NCBI GenBank assembly: GCA_965219005.1
Contig: CBDCMS010000002.1
Location: 372,001 to 436,000, forward strand
Direction: 5' to 3'
DNA length: 64,000 bases
Source of the DNA: CAUZIZ01 sp965219005
GTDB lineage: Bacteria; Acidobacteriota; UBA6911; RPQK01; JAJDTT01
The first letter of the stretch is position 1. Each line of letters begins with the position of its first letter. The notes under the pieces were generated by a model. That model saw only the letters and a list, made by a program, of their open reading frames with translations, had not been told where the DNA came from and searched no databases. This document shows positions 1 through 7,994 of this stretch, one piece after another. The translations under genes were made by a program, and so were the position numbers.

Positions 1-2
1 TG

Positions 3-692
3 AACCTGGCAATCGAGAACCCCATTCCTCTGAGGCGCGGACTGGGCAGCAGCGGAGCAGCCATCATCGCCGGAATCAAGATCGCCGAACAGATCACGGG
101 TCGCAGGCTCAGCCAGAAGCAGATCCTGAAGATTGCCTACCCCTTGGAAGGGCATCCTGACAACTTGACAGCAAGCCTGTTAGGGGGTTGGGTCCTCTCC
201 TGGGCGAGCGAAGGCGAAGTCGATGCAGTGCGCTTGCTAGAGTCCCTCTCCTGCCGGTTTGTGGTCCTTATACCAGAGGCAACCGTCGCCACACCCGAGG
301 CCCGTGCTATCCTGCCTGACAGCTATTCACTGGGAGAGGCCGTCTTCAACCTGCAGCGCTGCGCCTTGCTTGTCCACGCTCTTCAGACCGGCGAGAAGAC
401 TCTCCTGAAAGAGGCCAGCAGGGACCGGCTGCACCAGGAATACCGCGCCCGGCTGGTTCCTGGATTGCCGGCCTTGCTGAACTGGGAAGGGGTCGAAGAA
501 GATTGGGGCTCTTCCCTGTTGGCGACCTTCATCAGTGGTTCCGGTTCGGCGGTCGTTGCTCTGGTGGAGGACAACGAGCGAGACATTGGACGCTGGATGG
601 TCGAGACCCTGGCCCGAGAGGGTACAGCTGCAAACTATAAGGTCTTGGAACTCGATCCGGTTGGCGCTCGAATTGAGCGTACAGCAGGTTAG
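3..692 (+). CDS. thrB: Homoserine kinase, 3' part (GHMP kinase)
   Basis: The reading frame is already open at the left edge of the window, so the 5' end is missing. The visible part begins just before the GHMP-kinase phosphate-binding motif PLRRGLGSSGAA (about residues 9-20 of the visible part) and contains the late glycine-rich motif ISGSGSAVV (near base 530) that closes the ATP site. The EGHPDN segment after the first helix is typical of homoserine kinase, which phosphorylates L-homoserine on the way to threonine. An in-frame TTG at 144 is internal and should not be taken as the start. About 229 of an expected 300 residues are present. The next gene follows after 37 bp on the same strand. 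Homoserine kinase is the best fit; other GHMP kinases are less likely. Confidence 0.85.
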   Translation, partial: NLAIENPIPLRRGLGSSGAAIIAGIKIAEQITGRRLSQKQILKIAYPLEGHPDNLTASLLGGWVLSWASEGEVDAVRLLESLSCRFVVLIPEATVATPEARAILPDSYSLGEAVFNLQRCALLVHALQTGEKTLLKEASRDRLHQEYRARLVPGLPALLNWEGVEEDWGSSLLATFISGSGSAVVALVEDNERDIGRWMVETLAREGTAANYKVLELDPVGARIERTAG

Positions 693-729
693 GCAACTCC
701 GATTGTAAACCAAGAATGAGGAGACTCAA

Positions 730-1461
730 ATGGAGCAGGAAACAGGACGGGTAGCCCAGTACAAACGCGACGGACGCGGCCCCGATATCTGGTTGGCAGG
801 AGACCCAGAGGACCTCAAGCAGTGGCTGCCCTTGGGGACAGCGGGCGTGGTCACGAACACGGTCGTCCTCAACCAGATGGTGAAGAAGTACGGTCAGCTA
901 ACAGAAGTCGTGAAGCGCTACCTCGACATCACGGACAAGCCCATCGTGATTGAAATCGACGGCCACTCGACGGACGAACTGGTTCGGGTGGGTAGGGCCT
1001 TCACCCAGATGTCGAGCCAGATCATCCTGAAGATCCCCTGTAGTGTAAACGGCTTGGCTGCGTTCCAGGCGGCTCGTGAGGTTGGTGTCGACACCTTCTG
1101 CACCACCGTTTTCTCCTTGAATCAGGCCTCAATCGTAGCCCAGGCCGGGGTGACCCACATTCTCCCCTTCTGCGAGCCGGTCAAGGAGATGGGAGGCGAT
1201 TCCACGAAGCTGATCCGGGAATGTGTCCAGATGTTCCGGGGGTGGGAGCAACGCCCATTCATCACCGCCGCCCTGATGCGGTCGGCAGACACCGCCTACC
1301 GGGCGCTTCGCGACGGAGCCGATGGCATCATCATCTTCTGGCCCATCTTCAAGGAGATGCTGGAACACCCCCTCACACAGACCTGGAACCAAACCTTCAT
1401 GGACGAATGGCTGGCGATGCACGAGGCGGGTCTTCTGCAGGGCATCCCGTTTGAAGGATAG
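730..1461 (+). CDS. Transaldolase / fructose-6-phosphate aldolase-like protein
   Basis: A 243-residue single-domain TIM-barrel protein of the transaldolase family. VVTNTVVL (about 40-47) takes the place of the usual TTNPS strand. IVIEID (about 72-77) is the next strand. The lysine in QIILKIP (about residue 101) is at the Schiff-base position. The short length fits the FSA/TalC branch rather than classical transaldolase (about 320 residues). The ATG at 730 is preceded by GAGGAG about 6 nt upstream, and the gene follows the homoserine kinase gene by 37 bp, so they may be cotranscribed. The substrate cannot be told from sequence. The family assignment is fairly sure; the exact reaction is not. 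Confidence 0.7.
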   Translation: MEQETGRVAQYKRDGRGPDIWLAGDPEDLKQWLPLGTAGVVTNTVVLNQMVKKYGQLTEVVKRYLDITDKPIVIEIDGHSTDELVRVGRAFTQMSSQIILKIPCSVNGLAAFQAAREVGVDTFCTTVFSLNQASIVAQAGVTHILPFCEPVKEMGGDSTKLIRECVQMFRGWEQRPFITAALMRSADTAYRALRDGADGIIIFWPIFKEMLEHPLTQTWNQTFMDEWLAMHEAGLLQGIPFEG

Positions 1462-1935
1462 CTTTCGGAACCGCGCACCAGAAGACAAGCACCAAGGAGT
1501 GAATCTCGGCTAGAAAACCAAACCGCTTTTTAAAATCAATAGTTTAGAGCTTGTGTGACCTTCCGGAAAATCATCGGAACCGGCCATTTTCTAACATTTT
1601 CACCAACAACTCAGAGAAACTCAGGAGAAGGACCTATATCGGACTCCCTACTTAATTTCTTAGCCCTTGCCCTTGCTCGGACTTCATTTCCTGGTTGCAT
1701 CAATTCGGGGTACCTCTGTCAAGGGCTTTCCTTCGGCGTTCGCCTGTTCGGTGTTCTGCGGTTTGTGATTCAGCCTTTCTTCCTTGCTCCGGAGCAGGCA
1801 ACCGATGAAGGCTGAAGCGCAGAATATCGAACAAGCGAATTTTGGAGGCCGGAGTGTCTTGCTGGCAGCCTTGCAACGGTGACGGCGCCGTCCGGCGAGC
1901 GGAGGCGTAGGATCTCCGATGTTCCGGCTGATGCT
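1462..1935. other. Intergenic stretch with one palindromic repeat
   Basis: No gene is seen here. Bases 1731-1849 hold one copy of a long hairpin repeat (listed separately). The rest (1462-1730) has no recognisable coding signal. Confidence 0.5.
1731..1849. repeat. Long hairpin repeat, copy 1 of 3
   Basis: Two arms of about 45 nt are imperfect inverted repeats. The left arm contains GTTCGGTGTTCTGCGG and ATTCAGCCTT; the right arm contains AAGGCTGAAG and CGCAGAATATCGAAC. The loop contains CCTTGCTCCGGAGCAGG. Copies lie at 10225-10350 (same orientation) and 27100-27220 (opposite orientation). All three are intergenic. Confidence 0.75.
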
Positions 1936-2118
1936 TCAGTCCCGACCGGCTTCCTGCGCCAGGATCTCAGCGATTTTGGCGAGCTGTTTCTTGTTCAACC
2001 CAGGGTATGCTGGTAGATATAGGATCCGTCCGGCAACCTCCTCAGCAACCGCTTCAACAGTCCAAGTCTCTCCCACCCGGTAGATGCTGTCCCACCCCTG
2101 TCTCTGGGCTATTGTCAC
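1936..2118 (-). pseudogene. C-terminal fragment resembling DegT/DnrJ/EryC1 aminotransferase
   Basis: A 60-residue reading frame from a GTG ends with YLPAYPGLNKKQLAKIAEI, which looks like the C-terminus of the DegT/DnrJ/EryC1/StrS sugar aminotransferases (a P-x-Y-P-G-L turn followed by a helix). The catalytic lysine domain is absent, so this is only the tail of a PLP enzyme. In the same frame upstream, across a TAG at 2140-2142, lies reverse-transcriptase sequence. The segment therefore looks like a junction of two unrelated remnants. It is probably not expressed as a functional protein. Confidence 0.45.
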
Positions 2119-2142
2119 TCCCGCCTGCAGGAGATGGGACTA

Positions 2143-2391
2143 GATACATCGCCTCACGTACTCGCCAAGCCGGGAGGAGTCCAATGGCTCCCCCGGTTCT
2201 TGCTCATAAAGCCGGATCGCACGTACTGCGAAGTTCTCCAAGGTTGTCCCTGCCACGGTCAGCTCGGCTCGGCTGAAGTGATAGCCCAAGAAATCAAACC
2301 CCTTGTCGATCCGACCAATGAGCGAAACGAGAGAAACTGGGATAAAGATCAGGGGAAAGGCTAAGTCTTGATTTCGTAAACTGATATGTAC
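2143..2391 (-). pseudogene. Group II intron-type reverse transcriptase, C-terminal remnant
   Basis: Reading the minus strand gives an open frame without a start codon. It contains IGRIDKGFDFLGYHFSRAEL, then a run similar to the region after the palm domain of retron/group II intron-like reverse transcriptases, ending RLGEYVRRCI at a TAG (2140-2142). The F-D-F-L-G-Y-H motif is characteristic of these enzymes. The fingers and palm (including YADD) are missing, and the frame is closed by a TGA at 2392-2394. It is debris of a mobile RT gene, joined directly to the aminotransferase tail on its 3' side. Confidence 0.6.
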
Positions 2392-2558
2392 TCAGATGAA
2401 TTGAGATGGAATCAGACGAAAACCCGTGGTATTGGTCACAAGCACCACACGCAACCGGATGCTCTCACTTCATTTGCCCGCCTCGACCGTTACTCGAAGA
2501 TCTGACGGAAGACCTTAGCCCATCTAACCAGGCCTGCCGCTATCATGGCGGTGGTACA

Positions 2559-3584
2559 ATGAGGCCCGTGACCGATCGTTACTCACGCCAGATCTTGTTC
2601 TCGGGGATAGGCCAGGAAGGACAGGATAAGATCCGGAACGCCCGAGTTGTTCTGGTGGGCTGCGGCGCCTTGGGAACGGTGAGCGCCGAGCTTCTGGTCC
2701 GCGCTGGCGTGGGGCGGCTGCGGCTCATCGATCGCGACTTCGTCGAGGAAAGTAATCTTCAGCGGCAGAGCCTCTTCACGGAGGCGGATGCGCGCGCGGC
2801 CACGCCCAAGGCTGTGGCCGCTGAAAAGGCCCTCCGATCTATCAACTCCCAGGTCGCCATCGAAGGTATTGTTCAGGATCTAACGGTTGAAAACATTGAG
2901 GATCTATGTCGGGAAAGCGACATCATCGTTGATGGAACCGACAACTTCGAAACCCGATATCTGATCAATGATTTCTCTGTAAAACGGGGCATACCCTGGG
3001 TTTACGGGGCCTGCGTGGGCAGCTACGGGACTGCTTTCCTGGTCCGTCCGGGAGCTACATGCTGTCTTCAGTGTCTTTTCCCCGAGCCTCCACCCCTGGG
3101 AAGCGTGGAAACCTGCGACACTGCGGGAGTCCTGGGCTCGGTAGTACACGCCGTGGCTTCCTTCCAGGTAGCTCAGGTCATGAAGATTCTGGTAGGGCAG
3201 GTGCCCGGTGAGCGAGTACTCAAGGTGGACGTCTGGGAGGATCACTGGCAGCTGATTTCGGCGGCAGGTGCCCGAAACCGGAACTGCTCTTGCTGCGGTG
3301 AACGGAAATTCCGCTACCTGGAAGCTCAAGAGAGGTCTCACTTGACTCGGCTGTGTGGCAGAGATGCAGTTCAGGTCCGTCCCAGCCGGATGACACAACT
3401 TGACTTCCCGCAGCTGGGCGAACGCCTGGCGAAGAGTGCTAAAGTCCGCTACAACGAACACATGATGAGAATTCAGATCAACGGATATGAGATTGCCTTG
3501 TTTCCCGACGGCCGTTCGATCATCAAGGGAACCGACGATTTCGCGGAGGCTCGTGCCGTCTATGCCCGGTATATTGGGAGTTGA
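2559..3584 (+). CDS. ThiF/MoeB/HesA-family E1-like adenylyltransferase
   Basis: A 341-residue protein from the ATG at 2559; the frame is open from 2406, but the upstream part has no family similarity. The Rossmann motif is GCGALG (about 34-39), followed by the family signature RDFVEESNLQRQ. Zinc-binding cysteine pairs are seen in ATCCLQC and NCSCCG. A conserved cysteine lies in VETCDTAGVLG, the region of the MoeB/ThiF catalytic loop. The C-terminal tail (LFPDGRSIIKGTDD) is an extension found in MoeB/ThiF-like proteins. These enzymes adenylate the C-terminal glycine of a ubiquitin-like sulfur carrier (MoaD or ThiS). No carrier gene is adjacent, so molybdopterin and thiamine roles cannot be separated. 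Confidence 0.8.
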   Translation: MRPVTDRYSRQILFSGIGQEGQDKIRNARVVLVGCGALGTVSAELLVRAGVGRLRLIDRDFVEESNLQRQSLFTEADARAATPKAVAAEKALRSINSQVAIEGIVQDLTVENIEDLCRESDIIVDGTDNFETRYLINDFSVKRGIPWVYGACVGSYGTAFLVRPGATCCLQCLFPEPPPLGSVETCDTAGVLGSVVHAVASFQVAQVMKILVGQVPGERVLKVDVWEDHWQLISAAGARNRNCSCCGERKFRYLEAQERSHLTRLCGRDAVQVRPSRMTQLDFPQLGERLAKSAKVRYNEHMMRIQINGYEIALFPDGRSIIKGTDDFAEARAVYARYIGS

Positions 3585-3591
3585 CCTGAGA

Positions 3592-3658
3592 TTTGAAGAA
3601 GAGGTCATTTGAAGAAGAGGTCACAGGTCACAGGTCGCAGGTCGCAGGTCGCAGGTCG
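3592..3658. repeat. Short tandem repeats (16-mer x2, 7-mer x6)
   Basis: A 16-bp unit (TTTGAAGAAGAGGTCA) occurs twice in tandem (3592-3607, 3608-3623). It runs into six heptamers (GAGGTCA, CAGGTCA, then CAGGTCG four times, 3617-3658). The array begins just after the stop codon of the E1-like gene and about 90 bp before the transporter start. Confidence 0.85.
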
Positions 3659-3749
3659 CTGAGGGAAGGCATCTATAGATGCGAGAGCAAAACAGAGCCG
3701 CGCGCTGGGCCGAAGCTGTCGGCTTCCCGGTTCCTCCCCAGGGCAGAAA

Positions 3750-4445
3750 GTGGTGAGTTTGGAGAATTCGTCTTTCGTCCTGCTCTTTTCCCTCTTGAAC
3801 GGAATCTACCACGGCATGGGAGCGGACCACATGCTGGCGGTTTCGACGCTGGCCAGGAGGGGAGCCAGGCGCGCTGACGTAGCCCGCCTAGGCCTGCGTT
3901 TCGGGATGGGTCATGCGGGTGTGCTCCTGATCTTGTGCACCCTGGCCTTGATCTGGAATTTCTCGGTTTCACCAGCCTGGGAGTCAAAAGCAGAAATCTT
4001 CGGAGGCGCTCTCCTGATTCTGCTCGGCGGATGGACCTTCCTGGAGTGGCTGCGGGAGGCCGGACACATCCATTCCCATCAACACACGCATGCCCCTGGC
4101 GCCGCCGCCCACTCCCACTATCACTTCCATTTGCAGGGGGATCATCCGAAAGAACACACGCATCCCCATACCTCTACACTGCTGGGAGCCTTGTTTGCGC
4201 TGAGCGGCCTACGGGCCCTCCTGATCACCGCCGTTCCGATTCTGCAGAGTAGGTCTCTGTGGCTGATCTTGCTGTATCTGGGCGTTTTCGGGCTGGGCAT
4301 CGTACTCTCCATGACCGTCTGGGGACTAGTAGTCGGCAGCGCTCTCAAAGGGGAAAGGTCAGGCCACTGGGTCAGCCTAACCCTGAGTCTCAGCAGCGTT
4401 GCTCTGGGAATCTACTGGATCGGCGCGGCTGGAGGTTCGGTATGA
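3750..4445 (+). CDS. NicO/RcnA-like metal transporter with His-rich loop
   Basis: A 231-residue polytopic membrane protein with about six hydrophobic segments. Near the N-terminus is HGMGADH (about 21-27), the H-X4-D-H metal-selectivity motif of nickel/cobalt transporters. The central loop (about residues 110-150) is very rich in histidine (HSHQHTH, HSHYHFH, HTHPHTS), as in RcnA-type nickel/cobalt efflux proteins. Two adjacent GTG codons (3750, 3753) can serve as start. Its TGA overlaps the ATG of the next gene (ATGA at 4442-4445), suggesting translational coupling. Direction of transport (uptake or efflux) is not decided by the sequence. Confidence 0.7.
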   Translation: MVSLENSSFVLLFSLLNGIYHGMGADHMLAVSTLARRGARRADVARLGLRFGMGHAGVLLILCTLALIWNFSVSPAWESKAEIFGGALLILLGGWTFLEWLREAGHIHSHQHTHAPGAAAHSHYHFHLQGDHPKEHTHPHTSTLLGALFALSGLRALLITAVPILQSRSLWLILLYLGVFGLGIVLSMTVWGLVVGSALKGERSGHWVSLTLSLSSVALGIYWIGAAGGSV

Positions 4446-5320
4446 TGGAGAGCAGATTCACGATGAATCGAGGGCGTCTTCCAAAGGGGGCATTGAAGTT
4501 TATGTGGCGAATCCTGAACCTGGGCAGGCCAGGAATACGTATTGCGATCGCATTTTCCTGCCTTGTACTCTGCAGCTATCCTCCTCAACAGACCTTCGCC
4601 GAAGAAAACGATGCGGGACAGAAGAAGGCCCGTAAGGCAGTAGAGAGAGCCATCAAGGCCATGGGTGGGGATGCTTTCCGGAATATCCGAAACTCACAGA
4701 GCAAGGGCCGATACTTCGTCTTCATCAAAGGCCGCAAAGGGTTTGCGCGCTACCACGACTGGACTGTGTACGGCCCAATCAAGTCCCGCTTCCAGCTTGG
4801 CAAGGGCGATAACCAGGAGGTAGGTATTTACAATCTGGAGTTGGGAAAGGCATGGAAGCTGGAGGGCGAGAGTGAAGTCAAAGAGCTTAAGGAAAAAGAT
4901 ATCAAGAATTTCAAAAAGGCGGTCAATCGAGAGTGGAGTCTCTTGCTGAAAAAGAGAATCGATGAAGAAGGCATGAGCTTGTTCTACTATGGTCCCGATG
5001 ACGTGGCAGGAGAGGGTCGATGGGAAGCAGTGGAGTTTCTGGATCCCACCAACGCCTCGAGCGTCGTCTTCTTCGATCTGGAGACCCATCTACCTCAGAA
5101 GATCGAGTCCGAGGTCACCGACCCCAAAACCGGTGTGCGTTACAAAGAAGAGGTTGAACTGTCCAACTGGCATACCATCGACGGGGTCTACACCCCTCTT
5201 CGAAACGACGAATACCACGATGGTGAGATGGCCCAGCAAATACACATTGAAGAGATCCACTTCAACGTCAGCATTCCTGAGGAATACTTTCTAAGACCGG
5301 TCGTGGAGGAGGAAGAGTAG
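4442..5320 (+). CDS. Exported protein of unknown function (LolA-like size)
   Basis: A 292-residue protein starting at the ATG that overlaps the stop of the preceding transporter gene. A hydrophobic stretch (about residues 33-47, IRIAIAFSCLVLCSY) followed by TFAEE looks like a signal peptide with cleavage before the mature domain. The mature part has alternating charged and hydrophobic strands (KSRFQLGKG, VVFFDLETHLPQKIE, IDGVYTPLRND), typical of the beta-rich LolA/LppX-like periplasmic proteins, but I cannot name a family. The pattern 'convert metadata of a substrate to a threshold' is seen in many such acidobacterial proteins with M-G-G near the N-terminus. Overlap with the transporter gene suggests joint expression. 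Confidence 0.6.
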   Translation: MMESRFTMNRGRLPKGALKFMWRILNLGRPGIRIAIAFSCLVLCSYPPQQTFAEENDAGQKKARKAVERAIKAMGGDAFRNIRNSQSKGRYFVFIKGRKGFARYHDWTVYGPIKSRFQLGKGDNQEVGIYNLELGKAWKLEGESEVKELKEKDIKNFKKAVNREWSLLLKKRIDEEGMSLFYYGPDDVAGEGRWEAVEFLDPTNASSVVFFDLETHLPQKIESEVTDPKTGVRYKEEVELSNWHTIDGVYTPLRNDEYHDGEMAQQIHIEEIHFNVSIPEEYFLRPVVEEEE

Positions 5321-5380
5321 CGGCTACTAGTGTTATGTCCTGGAAGTTCGGTGCATAAGTCTGCGAGGCATGGCCGCCGT

Positions 5381-6814
5381 ATGGTTCGTTCAGTAAGCCG
5401 AGTCTTTTATCTTACTTTGTCCGCCATCCTTGTATCGATCGCGCTGGGGAGTTGCGCCGACGCGCCACCCGTTGCTGCCCCTGGAAGTTCGGACAACTAC
5501 ACGGATCCGCCTGAGGTGGACAGCTACCCCTCGGCGCAACCAATCATTCAGAAGTGGATCGATGACATGGATCTCACCAAGATCCGCTCGCATGCCTGGG
5601 ACATCTGGGCATCGATCACTTCAGACTCGAGCCAGGAAGGCTTTCCCGTGTGGGAAACCTGGTACTCGGGCTATGAGGTCTTCGTGCTCGCCGCCAACAC
5701 CGAAGGCAGAGCCAGACGCTCCTTCCGTGACTTCGAGGCCCCACACCAGTCGATCCATGCGGCCCTCGAGACCGGAATCCCCATCGACCAGCCCGAGCGT
5801 ATGACCTCATTTAATCGTTACACCCGAAGCCTGGCCGACCAGATTGTCCTCCACAAATACAACCTGAAATCGACCCTTGAGAACATCAATGCCTCCTGGA
5901 CCAGCAAGACTCCGATCGAGGACCGGAAAATACTGACCTCTACCGGGCCGGTGGATCCCACCCAGATCTCCTTGAAGCCGGTCTTTCAGTTCATCAGCTC
6001 TCAGGAGCCCACGGCCGTCCCCTACTGGGCCGGCGTCGCTCCCCAATACACCACCGACCTGGCCAACCCGGAGCCGCACACCTGGAGACAGGCCGTTGTG
6101 GTCGATCCCAGCGGAAAGCTGCGCCCGGGCTCCACCTACTCGATGTCCTTCAACTCGGAACCCTCCCGGGAGCTGCCCGTGGTCTCCCTGGAGGATTTCT
6201 ACAGCATCAAGCTGACCCAGTCCGATGCCGACGCCTTCACCAGCCATTCATTCGGATTTGGCTCTGGGGACGACGTGGGGAAAGCCAACCTGACCAGCAA
6301 GGCTGCCCTTCAAGAGGTCGTCAAGGAGGGGAACCTGGCCCTGTTGACGGCCATGCACGTGACCAGCAAAGAAATCCCCAATTGGACTTGGCAGACCTTC
6401 TGGTGGAGCTTCGATCCCCAGGACGCCCTCTACGGCAGGGGCAGACCCAAGAGTGTCCAGGGAGCCTGGGCCCACTACAACATGCGCACGGCTTACTTCA
6501 TGGTGCAGCCCCCAGGAAAGCCCGGAGGCGAGCCCCTCCACAGCTTCAACCCCTATCTGGAAACCAATCTAAAGGGCACCGTTCCCGGCCCAATCTCCAA
6601 GAGCTCAGACGGTAGCGAGGCGCCGCTGGAGATCGCCTGGACGGGTCCAAGCACGAACTGCATGAGCTGTCATCGAATGGCGGGCTACAAGACCCAAGGC
6701 TACCAGCCCGATGGCTTTCTATCGCCGGCCGATCCGGCGCTGTTCGGTGATGGCACCAAGACAGACTTCCTCTGGTCCATCCCGTTGCGTGCCTACACCC
6801 CCCCAACGGAGTGA
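5381..6814 (+). CDS. Lipoprotein with single CxxCH heme motif
   Basis: A 477-residue protein from the ATG at 5381 (a GTG at 5330 is in frame, but the signal peptide begins at the ATG). The signal peptide ends in a lipobox (ALGSC), so the mature protein should be lipid-anchored. Near the C-terminus NCMSCHRMA is a c-type heme-binding CxxCH. The rest resembles no family I can name. The gene at 50652-52316 encodes a protein of similar design (lipobox, about 550 residues, one CxxCH near the C-terminus in SSCMSCHMT). Covalent heme c attachment in the periplasm is the likely fate. Electron-transfer partner unknown. Confidence 0.65.
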   Translation: MVRSVSRVFYLTLSAILVSIALGSCADAPPVAAPGSSDNYTDPPEVDSYPSAQPIIQKWIDDMDLTKIRSHAWDIWASITSDSSQEGFPVWETWYSGYEVFVLAANTEGRARRSFRDFEAPHQSIHAALETGIPIDQPERMTSFNRYTRSLADQIVLHKYNLKSTLENINASWTSKTPIEDRKILTSTGPVDPTQISLKPVFQFISSQEPTAVPYWAGVAPQYTTDLANPEPHTWRQAVVVDPSGKLRPGSTYSMSFNSEPSRELPVVSLEDFYSIKLTQSDADAFTSHSFGFGSGDDVGKANLTSKAALQEVVKEGNLALLTAMHVTSKEIPNWTWQTFWWSFDPQDALYGRGRPKSVQGAWAHYNMRTAYFMVQPPGKPGGEPLHSFNPYLETNLKGTVPGPISKSSDGSEAPLEIAWTGPSTNCMSCHRMAGYKTQGYQPDGFLSPADPALFGDGTKTDFLWSIPLRAYTPPTE

Positions 6815-6833
6815 TTCTTCCGCATCCCCGATC

Positions 6834-7994
6834 ATGAAGATCGCAAACATCGAAGTCATCTCGAACCGCTACCCCCTGGTAACCGTCACAACCGACAGTG
6901 GAGTCACCGGCATTGGAGCGACTTCGGCCTCCCCGGCCTCCATTCGAAGCATCATAGGAAGCGAAGAGGACGGCCTTCGTCAGATGTTGATCGGGGAAGA
7001 CCCAACCCAGACCAACCGGCTCTGGCGCAGAATGTTCTATGGCTATCCCGGAAACCGGGGGCGTGCTTGTGAGGGGGGAGTGGACGTCAATGCCATGGCT
7101 GCCATTGACATGGCCCTCTGGGACATCACAGGCAAGGTACGCCAACTTCCCATCCATCAACTCCTGGGAGGTGCGGTGCAGCCGCGGATGTTAGGTTACG
7201 CCAGCGCCACCGTTGCCGACATGCATGCAATGGAGCAACGGGGCGTGTGGGTGGACAAAACCGAAGACCAACTTCGCCAGGAATGCGAAACCTTCCTGGA
7301 ACTGGGCTTCAAGGCCATCAAGTTCGGCTGGGGCGACGACTTCGGACCGCGGAGACAGAAACTGCTGGCCACAATTCGCGACACCATCGGATCCGAGATT
7401 CGCCTCATGCTCGACATGGGACCGCCAAATTACAGCAAGGGAATGCGGACGGTGAAGGACGTCCTTGAAGTCACCAGGGTGGCGGAAGAGTTCGAGGTCT
7501 ATTTCCTGGAGGAACCGATGCTCCCAGATGACATCGCAGGTCATCGTGCGGTCAAGGAAAGCTGCGATGTAAGGATCGCGACCGGGGAAAGCTTGACCAC
7601 CATCCGGCAGTTCATAGACTACTTGGAGCAGGAGGCAGTCGACGTGATCCAGCCCGACGCCCAACAGATAGGCATCACTCAGTTTTGCCGGGTGGCGCAA
7701 AGGGCCGAGGAGGATCGGATTCTCTGCATTCCCCACTCTCCCTGGACGGCGATGGCGGTCGCGGCCCACGTCAACGTGCTCTCTACCGTCATCAACAGCG
7801 TCATGATCGAGTATCCGGCTTTCGCCAGCTACGGAGCGGGCACCCGCGGTTACACCCAGACCCGAATCCTGCACGAGAACATCATCGAACACGCCCTTGT
7901 CTTCGAAAACGGATTCATCGAGCTTCCAGTCTCACCAGGGCTGGGGCTGGGTGACTACGTGCCTGCAGCGGTAGCAGAACTGGAGTCCTCGTGA
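6834..7994 (+). CDS. Mandelate racemase-like enolase-superfamily enzyme
   Basis: A 386-residue protein from the ATG at 6834, with an N-terminal capping domain and a TIM barrel. Metal ligands can be read at D194 (LMLDMG), E226 (YFLEEP) and E252 (ATGES). The His-Asp general-base dyad is D275 (IQPDA) and H301 (CIPHSPW). In the K-x-K position only the first lysine is present (AIKFG, K163), which argues for a sugar-acid dehydratase rather than a racemase. The TGA overlaps the GTG start of the dehydrogenase-like gene (GTGA at 7991-7994), so both are probably made together. Substrate unknown. Confidence 0.8.
   Translation: MKIANIEVISNRYPLVTVTTDSGVTGIGATSASPASIRSIIGSEEDGLRQMLIGEDPTQTNRLWRRMFYGYPGNRGRACEGGVDVNAMAAIDMALWDITGKVRQLPIHQLLGGAVQPRMLGYASATVADMHAMEQRGVWVDKTEDQLRQECETFLELGFKAIKFGWGDDFGPRRQKLLATIRDTIGSEIRLMLDMGPPNYSKGMRTVKDVLEVTRVAEEFEVYFLEEPMLPDDIAGHRAVKESCDVRIATGESLTTIRQFIDYLEQEAVDVIQPDAQQIGITQFCRVAQRAEEDRILCIPHSPWTAMAVAAHVNVLSTVINSVMIEYPAFASYGAGTRGYTQTRILHENIIEHALVFENGFIELPVSPGLGLGDYVPAAVAELESS

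Noticed and set aside
3592..3658. CRISPR array
   Set aside because: Units are 7 bp and directly adjacent, with no spacers.
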